Source: Sulfuricurvum sp.
GTDB taxonomy: Bacteria > Campylobacterota > Campylobacteria > Campylobacterales > Sulfurimonadaceae
Direction: 5' to 3'
Assembly: GCF_028710345.1 (NCBI RefSeq)
Contig: NZ_JAQTUH010000005.1
Location: 62,001-126,000 of the forward strand
Length of the DNA: 64,000 bases
Under the pieces are notes generated by a model. The model saw only the letters and a program-made list of their open reading frames with translations, was not told the origin of the DNA and searched no databases. Of this stretch, positions 50,269-58,194 are shown one piece after another; the stretch's first letter is position 1; each line of letters begins with the position of its first letter. The position numbers were made by a program, and so were the translations under genes.

Positions 50269-52493
50269 TGATTAAAGGAAATGAACAAAAAATATTTATA
50301 GGGTTGACCGCCATATTGAGTTTTATCGGCTTAATGATTGTTCTATTGATACTAAATAATGCCAAAGCGGAGCAAATAGAACAGTCACAGCATCTTGTCG
50401 TCCAAGAAGCAACTGCCCATTACACTATGATTAAAGAGATGGAAATATGGCACAATAAATTTGGAGGAGTTTTTAAAGAGGGGATTAACAACGACGATTA
50501 TCATTTTAATATCTACAGTTTAAAACCAAAAAATGAACAAAACCATGCTGTCGGATTTGTTAGAAATGCCCTGATTAATCTTAAAAAAAATCCAAAGCAA
50601 TCACTCTACTACCGTTTTTCTCCCGATAATAGACAATTCGATTTTGTAGGGGTTTTGTATACGCAACCAAAATGTATCACCTGCCATTCTAATTTTGTTG
50701 TCGGTGAGTTGCGTGGGGGGATTGAGATTACCTTGCCGTTGACAAAATACCATGATGCCCTAGAGACCATCAAACGGCAGTTTCATATTTTTTATTTTAT
50801 GGTTATCGGAGTCTATCTCTTCGGACTGGGATTACTCCTCTATTTCATCCATAATATATTCAACAATAAAGAAAAAATCGAAGAATTAAATAGCTCGTTG
50901 GAGAAAAAAGTTAAAGAGCGTACCAAAGAGGTACAGGTTCTTTACACTAGGGAACATTATTTAAAAAGACTTCTTGAAACGATAACCGAGTTAAATGAAT
51001 CTCTTATAAGTACCTACTCACTTGGTTCAATTATCGAAACTAGTTTAGAGACACTCAAGCACCATCCTAACTATAAAATTATTTTGTTTGGACACTTTGA
51101 TGGGGAGGTGTTTCATCAACGCTATATTTCGGGAGATATTTATGGAATTTTTACCAAAGAGCATATCTCATTAGAAGAATTGGGTAATTACCCGAATTAT
51201 TGTTCTATCCATAATGCCGTTATCAATCGCCATTGGAATATTCAAAATCCTTGTCTTATAGAGCTTCCTTTCAGAAACCGTAGCCGTCACGAAGATTATG
51301 AGTTAAGTGCATCGATTGCTTTTCCGCTTATCGAAGATGATAAAAGCGGATTGGATATTTTGACATTTTGGACGAATCGAGAAGAAGGTTTTGATGAAGA
51401 GGAGATAAATATACTCGATACCGTAGTACACGATATTACAATGGCATTAAGTGCTTATAAACAGCGTAAAATGAATGAACATCTCCAAAAAGAGCAGATT
51501 AATAACTACGAAGAGACCATTTTGGCATTTGTAGACATGATTGAACAACGTGATGCGTATACAGCAGGACATACCTTACGTGTGGCGAAGTATTCACGTA
51601 AATTAGCGACGTACTTAAAAATAGATGAGGTGATGATCCATAAAATCGAAAAGGCGGCGATTCTCCACGATATCGGTAAAATCGCTACTCCTGACACGAT
51701 TTTACTCAAACCAGGACGTCTTAATGCTCTGGAATACGAGTTGATTAAAAATCATGTTACGGCAGGGTATAAAATGCTCTCCAAAGTCAAAATGTATGCT
51801 GAACTCGCGGAGATTATGAAGTTTCATCACGAACACTATGACGGAAGAGGGTATCCGTATGGATTAAAGGGGGATGAAATCCCAATGGAAGCTCATATTA
51901 TGATGGTCGCTGATGCTTTTGATGCGATGACGACGAATCGTATTTACAAAGGGAGACTAACGGTTCAAGATGCGATTAGTGAATTAAATAAAAAAAGCGG
52001 TATACAATTTCATCCGAGTGTTGTCGATGCGGCAAATCATGTTTTAGTCGATGAAGTGATCTTGCAAACAACTCAAATGCCACAAAGTGATTTGGAAAAA
52101 CAACGCTTTTCATACTTTTTTAATGATAATCTCACGGGGCTATATAATGAAGGATATTTGCAACTTATGTTGCATCAGATAGATACTCAATTATACGTAT
52201 ATATTGTACGTCTCCACAATATTACAACGTTTAACAAACATATGTCATGGAATAAAGGGAATGAACTACTCTTATCAGTAGCAAATCAGCTCAAAGAATA
52301 TTTTCCTGAGGCAAAAATTTTCCGTTTTGAGGGGGATGATTTTTTAATTTTATCATCTATTTTGACTTTTTTTGAAGAGAATATGATTAATTTAAAAGAT
52401 AATGATCCAGAGAGTATTGTAACAGTTGAGGTTGAGTCAATGCTTATCCGTGACAGTGATGATGTTCATCAACTTGAGCCTTATATTATATGA
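50268..52493 (+). CDS. HD-GYP phosphodiesterase with heme-type sensor, GAF and degenerate GGDEF
   Basis: A 741-aa protein; ATG 50268 follows AAGGAAAC. A membrane segment (about 9-29), a periplasmic DUF3365-type sensor with a heme-attachment motif CITCH near 139, a second membrane segment (about 176-199), coiled coil, GAF (about 245-400), HD-GYP (about 415-600: HTLRVAKYS, HDIGK, HHEHYDGRGYP) and a C-terminal GGDEF-like domain with EGDDF in place of GGDEF. It should degrade c-di-GMP in response to redox or gas ligands. Translation is coupled to the preceding cyclase, giving an opposing pair. Confidence 0.9.
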   Translation: MIKGNEQKIFIGLTAILSFIGLMIVLLILNNAKAEQIEQSQHLVVQEATAHYTMIKEMEIWHNKFGGVFKEGINNDDYHFNIYSLKPKNEQNHAVGFVRNALINLKKNPKQSLYYRFSPDNRQFDFVGVLYTQPKCITCHSNFVVGELRGGIEITLPLTKYHDALETIKRQFHIFYFMVIGVYLFGLGLLLYFIHNIFNNKEKIEELNSSLEKKVKERTKEVQVLYTREHYLKRLLETITELNESLISTYSLGSIIETSLETLKHHPNYKIILFGHFDGEVFHQRYISGDIYGIFTKEHISLEELGNYPNYCSIHNAVINRHWNIQNPCLIELPFRNRSRHEDYELSASIAFPLIEDDKSGLDILTFWTNREEGFDEEEINILDTVVHDITMALSAYKQRKMNEHLQKEQINNYEETILAFVDMIEQRDAYTAGHTLRVAKYSRKLATYLKIDEVMIHKIEKAAILHDIGKIATPDTILLKPGRLNALEYELIKNHVTAGYKMLSKVKMYAELAEIMKFHHEHYDGRGYPYGLKGDEIPMEAHIMMVADAFDAMTTNRIYKGRLTVQDAISELNKKSGIQFHPSVVDAANHVLVDEVILQTTQMPQSDLEKQRFSYFFNDNLTGLYNEGYLQLMLHQIDTQLYVYIVRLHNITTFNKHMSWNKGNELLLSVANQLKEYFPEAKIFRFEGDDFLILSSILTFFEENMINLKDNDPESIVTVEVESMLIRDSDDVHQLEPYII

Positions 52494-52513
52494 TCCCTCA
52501 ATGAGGATCATAT
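52488..52513. terminator. Bidirectional hairpin between convergent genes
   Basis: ATATGATCC-N8-GGATCATAT, a perfect 9-bp stem overlapping the stop of the HD-GYP gene and lying just past the stop of the opposite gene. Position supports a shared terminator; there is no strong T run. Confidence 0.5.
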
Positions 52514-52520
52514 AGTGTAT

Positions 52521-53078
52521 TTACACCGCTCCAAATGAAGCTTTTCCACCACGTTGTAATGCTTTGATATCTTCATAGGTTTTCTCGCTCAAACGGAGAT
52601 TACTACGTAAAGTCTCTTTTACTACTGCATCGATTTTTTCTTTGTCTGACATCTTTTTCAAATCACCTTTTGAAAGATCAGCGATATCGAGTAAATCGTT
52701 CCAAACTGAACTTTCATCCAGTGCGAATGTATTAAATGTAAGTCCTTCATATACAAATGAGCCTTTTCCAATAATATCAGAGACGAAAAGGAGGTATTTC
52801 CCCTCAGGAGTCAAGAACTCTTTGTATTTCGCTACGAAACCTTCAAAAACGTCTAATGATGTGAGTTCACACGCCAAGAAATCGATATTGTCTGAGTTGG
52901 TAGCAAGGATAACTTGTTTCACGATCTCTTTAGGAGGGAGACTTTTATCAGCGGTGATAACTTTACCTTCTACAACGACGAGACATCCGCGATATGCGTA
53001 TTTGTACGCTTCGGTAGGGGCATTGTAAACGATCATCCATTCGAGTTTATTGTCAGCGATATAGCTTTGTATTGACAT
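52521..53078 (-). CDS. Unknown 185-aa protein with nif-type promoter
   Basis: I do not recognise this soluble protein. It has an alpha/beta look (LEWMIVYNAPTEAYKYAYRG, CLVVVEGKVITADKSLPPKE), two Cys residues in the first 100 positions, and a Lys/Ser-rich helical end (SDKEKIDAVVKETLRS). It starts after AAAAGGAAA. A TAGAAC-N5-TTGTA site precedes it, back to back with the promoter of the second moxR, so it is probably expressed with that module. No signal peptide or membrane segment. Confidence 0.75.
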   Translation of the reverse strand: MSIQSYIADNKLEWMIVYNAPTEAYKYAYRGCLVVVEGKVITADKSLPPKEIVKQVILATNSDNIDFLACELTSLDVFEGFVAKYKEFLTPEGKYLLFVSDIIGKGSFVYEGLTFNTFALDESSVWNDLLDIADLSKGDLKKMSDKEKIDAVVKETLRSNLRLSEKTYEDIKALQRGGKASFGAV

Positions 53079-53111
53079 AGAGTTTCCTTTTAGGTTGTTT
53101 GGTACTCTCTA

Positions 53112-53127
53112 TACAATTATTGTTCTA
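53112..53127 (-). promoter_or_regulatory. Sigma54-type promoter of the 185-aa gene
   Basis: On the minus strand TAGAAC-AATAA-TTGTA; the -12 element has T for C at one position. It lies 33 bases before the ATG at 53078. The -24 elements of this site and of the facing moxR site are only 6 bases apart. Confidence 0.6.
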
Positions 53128-53133
53128 CCTTTT

Positions 53134-53149
53134 TCGTACAATAAATGCA
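53134..53149 (+). promoter_or_regulatory. Sigma54-type promoter of the second moxR-VWA pair
   Basis: TCGTAC-AATAA-ATGCA, 38 bases before the ATG at 53188. It matches the nifE form (TCGCAC) at five of six -24 positions. Confidence 0.6.
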
Positions 53150-53187
53150 TAATTAATCTAAATATTGTCATTTTAAGGATTATCATT

Positions 53188-54183
53188 ATGAACCCTCAAA
53201 GCGCAAAACGCTCTCTTGCACATTTGTGTGAACGAAAAGTTCCCGTATTTTTGTGGGGACCTCCAGGGATTGGTAAATCCTCAATTGTTGCACAGATTGC
53301 ACGTGAAGCAGATATCGGGTTTATTGATTTGCGTCTCTCACTTCTCGATCCGACCGATTTGCGTGGGATACCATTTTTTAATTCAAAAAATGACAGTGCT
53401 ATTTGGGCACCTCCGGCGTTTTTACCTGATGGTTCGCAGGAGAGGGGGATACTCTTTCTCGATGAGCTAAATACCGCTGCACCGATGGTACAAGCTTCTG
53501 CATATCAGTTAATATTAGACCGTAAAATCGGTGAATATCGTCTCCCTGATGGATGGGCGATTGTGGCGGCGGGGAACCGTGAGAGCGATCGCGGGGTGGT
53601 GTTTCGGATGGCGGCACCGTTGGCAAATCGGTTTGTCCATCTGGAAATGGAGGCAAATGTCGAAGACTGGCGTAACTGGGCGATAGGCTCAGGGATTGAT
53701 CCGACTATCATCGCTTATATCTCCCACCGTCCCGATGCGCTGTTTGTCTTTAATGCCGAGAGTAGGTCGTTTGCGACACCGCGCACATGGCAGTATGTGG
53801 ATGACATCATGGCCTCCAATCCCGAAGAGGATTTGGTGATGGCGATGGTGAGCGGTGCTATCGGTGAGGAGTTGGCGGCTTCGTATCTGGGGTTTCGCAT
53901 GGTTGCTTCACAGCTCCCTGATTTGGACGCGATCATGGATGGGACGTGTGTGGATGTACCGAGTGATCCATCGGCTCTTCATATCCTCAGCACGGCACTC
54001 ACAATGCGGGTAAATGATTATACGAGCAGTAAAAAACTGAATAATCTCATCACCTACACCCTCAAACTCCCCGGTGAGTTTGCGGTGATGATTATCCAAG
54101 ACCTTCGCGCACGGAAAATCGAACTTGACCACGTCGAGAGCTGGCCGTTGTGGATGCGCCAGTTCAACACACTCTTACGATAA
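53188..54183 (+). CDS. MoxR-family AAA+ ATPase, module 2
   Basis: A 331-aa ATPase; ATG 53188 follows TAAGGA. Walker A GPPGIGKS near residue 25, DLRLSLLDPTDLRGIP near 48, Walker B ILFLDELNTA near 87, sensor 1 VAAGNRESDRGVVFRMA near 125. It is closely similar along its length to the ATPase at 44699-45712. The stop shares a base with the ATG of the VWA gene (TAATG). It presumably powers remodelling of a target with its VWA partner; the target is unknown. Confidence 0.9.
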   Translation: MNPQSAKRSLAHLCERKVPVFLWGPPGIGKSSIVAQIAREADIGFIDLRLSLLDPTDLRGIPFFNSKNDSAIWAPPAFLPDGSQERGILFLDELNTAAPMVQASAYQLILDRKIGEYRLPDGWAIVAAGNRESDRGVVFRMAAPLANRFVHLEMEANVEDWRNWAIGSGIDPTIIAYISHRPDALFVFNAESRSFATPRTWQYVDDIMASNPEEDLVMAMVSGAIGEELAASYLGFRMVASQLPDLDAIMDGTCVDVPSDPSALHILSTALTMRVNDYTSSKKLNNLITYTLKLPGEFAVMIIQDLRARKIELDHVESWPLWMRQFNTLLR

Positions 54184-55334
54184 TGAAGAGCGAACAACTA
54201 CTCCTCAAAGCAAAATCTCTATTAACTGTCAAATATCCCTATTTCGGGATGCTTGCATCGAGACTTAATTTTGAGCAAAGTGAGGATATTTCGGGATACG
54301 CTAGTAACGGGAAACGGTTTATCTATAACGTCGAATTTTTAGAGCGTCGAAGTGTGGAGGAGGTGATGTTTATCCTCACCAACGCCGTGATGCACCACGT
54401 CCTAGCTCATCAACAGCGAAAATTGAACCGTAGAGGACGGTTGTGGCAATTGGCGACCGATTACGCCATCAACAATCTCCTCTTCAAAAGTGGTTTGACT
54501 ATCCCTCAAGGGGCGAACTATAATAAAGAGTATGAGGGGATGTACGCCGAAGAGATTTACGATGCACTGAAAAATAATCTTAACCTCGATGAGGGGGATG
54601 CTTATGGTGAGAGTGGGGAGAATGTCCCGCAAAACACTATGATGGAGCAAGAGAGTGATGATGCATCAGGCTTTGCCAATATCGATGGTATCGCGGATGA
54701 GATGGATACGGGGGATGAGTTGCAATGGCAATACGCCGCATCCATCGCACAGGAAGTAGCACAGCGTAAGGGGGCAATGCCGTTAGGACTAGAGAGACTG
54801 GGAAAAAAGGTGAAAGCCGCCGATGTGGATTGGCGGTTTGAACTCTATAATGCAGTCAATCGTCACATGCGTAACAACTACGCCTTTATGCCTCCGAATA
54901 AAAAGCATATTCATAGAGGAATCGCTCTGCCATCGCTCACCAGTGACACCCTAAGCCTCTGCGTCGCAGTCGATACGAGCGGTTCCATCGATGATGCGCT
55001 TTTGGGAGCATTTATGGAGGAGTTTAAATCGATCATGCAAAATTTCCCATCTGTCAAAATCGAGCTGATTATCGCCGATGCAAAGGTCCACGCACACCAT
55101 ACCTTTATCAGCGGGGACCCTATGGATTTTCCTCTCAAGGGGGGAGGTGGAACCGATTATCGTCCGACGTTCGATTATGTCGAAGCAAATCTTCCGATGA
55201 CGACGATGCTCCTCTATTTTACCGACGGTGAGGGATCATACCCCCGTATACCACCAAACTATGAAGTGCTTTGGGCATTGTCGCGAAAAGCGAAAATCCC
55301 CTTTGGGAGAGGCTTGGTGATTTTTAATAGCTAA
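54183..55334 (+). CDS. VWA-domain protein with DUF2201-type N-terminus, module 2
   Basis: A 383-aa protein. The N-terminal domain has the helix AVMHHVLAHQQRK near residue 70, a metallopeptidase-like site, and TDYAINNLL near 97. An acidic linker (about 135-180) leads to a VWA domain (about 250-383) with the full metal site DTSGS, GGTDYRP and FTDGEG. It is the paralogue of the protein at 45693-46841. Coupled translation with the MoxR gene supports a working pair. Confidence 0.9.
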   Translation: MKSEQLLLKAKSLLTVKYPYFGMLASRLNFEQSEDISGYASNGKRFIYNVEFLERRSVEEVMFILTNAVMHHVLAHQQRKLNRRGRLWQLATDYAINNLLFKSGLTIPQGANYNKEYEGMYAEEIYDALKNNLNLDEGDAYGESGENVPQNTMMEQESDDASGFANIDGIADEMDTGDELQWQYAASIAQEVAQRKGAMPLGLERLGKKVKAADVDWRFELYNAVNRHMRNNYAFMPPNKKHIHRGIALPSLTSDTLSLCVAVDTSGSIDDALLGAFMEEFKSIMQNFPSVKIELIIADAKVHAHHTFISGDPMDFPLKGGGGTDYRPTFDYVEANLPMTTMLLYFTDGEGSYPRIPPNYEVLWALSRKAKIPFGRGLVIFNS

Positions 55335-55350
55335 GGCTATAATTGCACTC

Positions 55351-55650
55351 ATGAAACAAAAACTTCGCCAAATCGCCCAAAACCCAAAAACCAAAGAAGC
55401 ACTCAAATCGATGAAACCCGAAAAGTCGATTTGGGGGTTTCTCGGAATACTCTTTTTTTTTATTGTTCCTGAAATTATTGCCTTTATCTATGGGACAGAG
55501 ATTACAGCGTATGCAAAAAATGCCCTTGTATTATCTCCATTGTGGTTTGAAAAATACTATTTTGATTTTTTAGTTATGATGTTTAAAGATGGGGGAAGCT
55601 GGTTAAACCTGCTCATCGGTGTGGGATTACTTATTTGGCTATTTTTTTAA
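55351..55650 (+). CDS. Small membrane protein, unknown
   Basis: A 99-aa protein with a basic N-terminus (about 25 residues) and two hydrophobic segments at about 28-47 and 83-99. Between them a loop contains LSPLWFEKYYFDFL. It lies 16 bases after the VWA gene and may be in its operon. No family recognised. Its end overlaps the next gene's stop on the opposite strand. Confidence 0.65.
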   Translation: MKQKLRQIAQNPKTKEALKSMKPEKSIWGFLGILFFFIVPEIIAFIYGTEITAYAKNALVLSPLWFEKYYFDFLVMMFKDGGSWLNLLIGVGLLIWLFF

Positions 55651-55874
55651 AGATGGTCACTGTAATCACAAGAACCGTCAATCTCTTCACTCACTTTAGC
55701 ATCCAGTTTTAAATCATTAACGTAGTGTAATAACAATTTTGACTCAACGCCGTAATGGTTTGCTAACGCAATAATTTCATGGTGCGTGATGGATGGATCA
55801 CGCAAGTTTTTGAAGTGCTCAGGGGTTATCTCGAATTGTACGGTACCATTGAGGGTACAAAACGTAAGTTTCAT
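55647..55874 (-). CDS. Unknown 75-aa protein, last gene of the opposite-strand operon
   Basis: A small soluble protein of unknown family: MKLTFCTLNGTVQFEITPEH at the start, a middle helix with HHEIIALANHYGV and an acidic end with one Cys (DGSCDYSDH). It starts at the stop of the 160-aa gene (1-base overlap), so the two are translated together. Confidence 0.65.
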   Translation of the reverse strand: MKLTFCTLNGTVQFEITPEHFKNLRDPSITHHEIIALANHYGVESKLLLHYVNDLKLDAKVSEEIDGSCDYSDHL

Positions 55875-56356
55875 TAGTCGATATTTCCCAAGGCTTCGGT
55901 GATTTGTGCAGATGCCAATGTTTTGGCATTTTCAACCTCTTTGTTATCCCACCAGTACTCGATAATGGCGTGTTCGATTTGTTCTAACTGATCCATACTG
56001 AGGTTGGCAAACACTTCATACGAACTTACCTCTTCGGGGCTTATCCCTTTAGCCGTAGCAATTTTCATCAACGTCTCGATAATACTCTCTTCGAGCGGTT
56101 TGGGTGTTATTTCAAGACGTGCATGATCTATCCATGCGCGAATCTCCTCTTCGAGGTAATCATGACCCCATACTTGATAACAGAGTATACGGCTTGGAGA
56201 GTAGATGATTTTTTCATCTTCACCTAATACGTCACTTGTTTTTATAACGCCATCATGCCAGTAAACTTCGATTCTCTCATCGTCTCTCATCGAACAGGCA
56301 CGTTCAAAGGCTAGTTTGGCATGTTTTAGAGCTTGGATTCGTAGATTTTCATTCAT
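55874..56356 (-). CDS. Unknown 160-aa protein of the opposite-strand operon
   Basis: A mainly helical soluble protein. The first half looks like a small beta-containing unit (RIEVYWHDGVIKTSDVLGED), the second half is helical and acidic (ISPEEVSSYEVFANLSMDQL, EYWWDNKEVENAKTLA). No domain recognised. It lies 17 bases downstream of the helical paralogue gene. Confidence 0.65.
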   Translation of the reverse strand: MNENLRIQALKHAKLAFERACSMRDDERIEVYWHDGVIKTSDVLGEDEKIIYSPSRILCYQVWGHDYLEEEIRAWIDHARLEITPKPLEESIIETLMKIATAKGISPEEVSSYEVFANLSMDQLEQIEHAIIEYWWDNKEVENAKTLASAQITEALGNID

Positions 56357-56373
56357 AATTCTTTTCCTTGTGT

Positions 56374-56973
56374 TTAATTCATATAGGGTATATCGAGATG
56401 GGAGTCTCGATCACTGGCTGTATAATCGTACGTCACGAGATTATGTATCGATGCGATTTTCTTTTCCACCACAATCCGTTGAAGCGGATGAAGTGGTGAT
56501 GTATGGGTAATCGATGTAATCATATTTCGATAATGAATCGTAATAATAGGATGCCACTCATGTTGATACATGATGAGTTTATCGATAAAAGAGGTCATTG
56601 CATCTCTATCATCGGATTCTAAACGGGGTAATTTTCGTATAACGTTACGGACAAATTGTTTAGTGAAATAGGGCTCTCCGAGTCTCAGAAGCTCCGATGC
56701 AGCGTCGATATCGGCACTGTTTTCACTGTAACTGTAGGCGTAACGAAAATGCTCACATACCGCTTCGATGTATTGTGGATAGTGTCGCAATACCATCACC
56801 AAATGGGTCAAGTCTTGATCAATCAATACCTGAAAAAGGGTAATCGTTGTTTTCCCCATACTTGTCCAATGTGGAACACCGCTAGTGAGAGTATTGCTAT
56901 CGAGTATCCGTCGATATTGTTCAATCTCACCGATATCCGTCAATAGACGAGCATTAGAGGAAAAAACACTCAT
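56374..56973 (-). CDS. Helical protein of MoxR-VWA module 2, paralogue of 46813-47526
   Basis: A 199-aa protein; the ATG at 56973 overlaps the upstream stop (ATGA) and is preferred to the longer in-frame start at 57006. Related to the helical protein of module 1: LFQVLIDQDLTHLVMVL, a Cys-containing helix, VIRKLPRLES, HEWHPIITIHY and LHPLQRIVVEKKI align in order. The family is unknown to me. Its second occurrence next to a MoxR-VWA pair is the main clue to function. Confidence 0.75.
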   Translation of the reverse strand: MSVFSSNARLLTDIGEIEQYRRILDSNTLTSGVPHWTSMGKTTITLFQVLIDQDLTHLVMVLRHYPQYIEAVCEHFRYAYSYSENSADIDAASELLRLGEPYFTKQFVRNVIRKLPRLESDDRDAMTSFIDKLIMYQHEWHPIITIHYRNMITSITHTSPLHPLQRIVVEKKIASIHNLVTYDYTASDRDSHLDIPYMN

Positions 56974-57200
56974 GATGCACGTGATCTCGAATTGTAATAA
57001 TCCCACAGCCGCTTGTAGTGACTGTCAAGTTCGCTCAACGTCGCATCGGTTGCAATGAGGTCGTTTGAATACTCGAAACGGGCATTGGGATGCTCTTTAT
57101 ACCACTCTTCCATTTGTACTTTAAGTGCATTACGTTTGGCGACTGTCTCTACGATTAGACGCCGTATCTCATGCATTTCAGGTGTAATAGTCTGTTCCAT
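56970..57200 (-). CDS. Unknown 76-aa protein, first gene of the opposite-strand operon
   Basis: A highly charged, probably coiled-coil protein (EMHEIRRLIVETVAKRNALK, then ELDSHYKRLWDYY). It starts after AGGGAAAATAAT and overlaps the next gene by 4 bases. Four genes follow one another from here to 55647 without gaps over 20 bases. Confidence 0.65.
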   Translation of the reverse strand: MEQTITPEMHEIRRLIVETVAKRNALKVQMEEWYKEHPNARFEYSNDLIATDATLSELDSHYKRLWDYYNSRSRAS

Positions 57201-57231
57201 TATTATTTTCCCTAATGATTTTTACACCAAA

Positions 57232-57247
57232 TGCATTTTTTATTCTC
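57232..57247 (-). promoter_or_regulatory. Weak sigma54-type candidate for the opposite-strand operon
   Basis: On the minus strand GAGAAT-AAAAA-ATGCA, 31 bases before the ATG at 57200. Two bases of the -24 element depart from TAGAAC. Spacing and distance fit, and it faces the strong site at 57253. Confidence 0.35.
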
Positions 57248-57252
57248 TCTAT

Positions 57253-57268
57253 TAGAACGGCAATTGCA
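57253..57268 (+). promoter_or_regulatory. Sigma54-type promoter of the HicB-Sel1-Nfu operon
   Basis: TAGAAC-GGCAA-TTGCA, 25 bases before the ATG at 57294; exact local consensus. The six genes that follow to 60164 are closely spaced and probably share it. Confidence 0.75.
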
Positions 57269-57293
57269 ATCAATATTTTAAAAAGAGCGAACA

Positions 57294-58184
57294 ATGGAAG
57301 AATTACGAACCCATTATCACTATTTTAGTAATGAGGAGGGGGATGGCTATGAAATTTATAGTTGTGATATCCCTGATTTAAAAGGGTTTGGGGAAACCTA
57401 CGATGAAGCAATGGACGATCTGCGTAAAAATTTAAAACGACATAAGGAGAAAAGTATGGAAGCACTATCATTAATGGAGAGCGCAATAATAGCATTCGAT
57501 AGAAAAGATTATAAAACAGCAAAATCGATTTGGGAACCACTGAGTGCGACCAATACGGACGCGATGGTTAATCTGGGAACCATGTATGTTAAAGGGTTTG
57601 GTGTAGAGCGTAATATCTCTGTGGCATTTACACTGTTTGAACGTGCCGCAGCGTATGGACATGAGACAGCTGCATTTTACATGGGGGGAATGTATGAAAA
57701 CGGAATCGGTGTGAGTGCTGATACCGCTGAGGCTATCCGCTACTACACGATTGCTGCCGAAGCTAACATGCCAACCGCACAACTTAAATTGGGGACTTTA
57801 CTTCGTGATGTAGATGCTTTAAACTCGATGCAATGGATGATCCGTGCCGCTCATGCAGGGGAAGCACAAGCTCACGCACTCCTCACCTATGTGAGTAATA
57901 TGTCACAAGCGACCGACATAAATGTCGCATTTCGAATGATGGATGAATCCTCGCAACGTGCCAAAGTCGAAATGGTAATCGCTGAGAATCTCGCTCCTAC
58001 TCTCGCAAGTGATGGTGGTGGGATTGAGTTGATACATTATATCGGCGGTGATACACCTGAAATCTGGTTACGTTATTTGGGTGCATGTTCGGGATGTCAT
58101 CTCGGGCCTACTTCGACAGCGGGGATGATTTTAGAGCAGTTTGAAAAGGTTATTGATAAAAAGATTGTTATTTATCTCTGGTAA
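57294..58184 (+). CDS. HicB-Sel1-Nfu domain fusion protein
   Basis: A 296-aa protein with three parts. Residues about 5-55 match a HicB-like fold (IYSCDIPDLKGFGETYDEAM). Residues about 60-200 are Sel1/TPR-like repeats (AMVNLGTMYVKGFGVERN, TAAFYMGGMYENGIGVSAD, AQLKLGTLLRD). Residues about 220-296 are an Nfu (NifU C-terminal) domain with the cluster-binding pair in GACSGCHLGP near 264. An Nfu domain carries [4Fe-4S] clusters, and Sel1 repeats bind proteins, so it could be a targeted Fe-S carrier for nitrogenase. I know no described protein with this order. Confidence 0.8.
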   Translation: MEELRTHYHYFSNEEGDGYEIYSCDIPDLKGFGETYDEAMDDLRKNLKRHKEKSMEALSLMESAIIAFDRKDYKTAKSIWEPLSATNTDAMVNLGTMYVKGFGVERNISVAFTLFERAAAYGHETAAFYMGGMYENGIGVSADTAEAIRYYTIAAEANMPTAQLKLGTLLRDVDALNSMQWMIRAAHAGEAQAHALLTYVSNMSQATDINVAFRMMDESSQRAKVEMVIAENLAPTLASDGGGIELIHYIGGDTPEIWLRYLGACSGCHLGPTSTAGMILEQFEKVIDKKIVIYLW

Positions 58185-58194
58185 GGGGTTTTAA

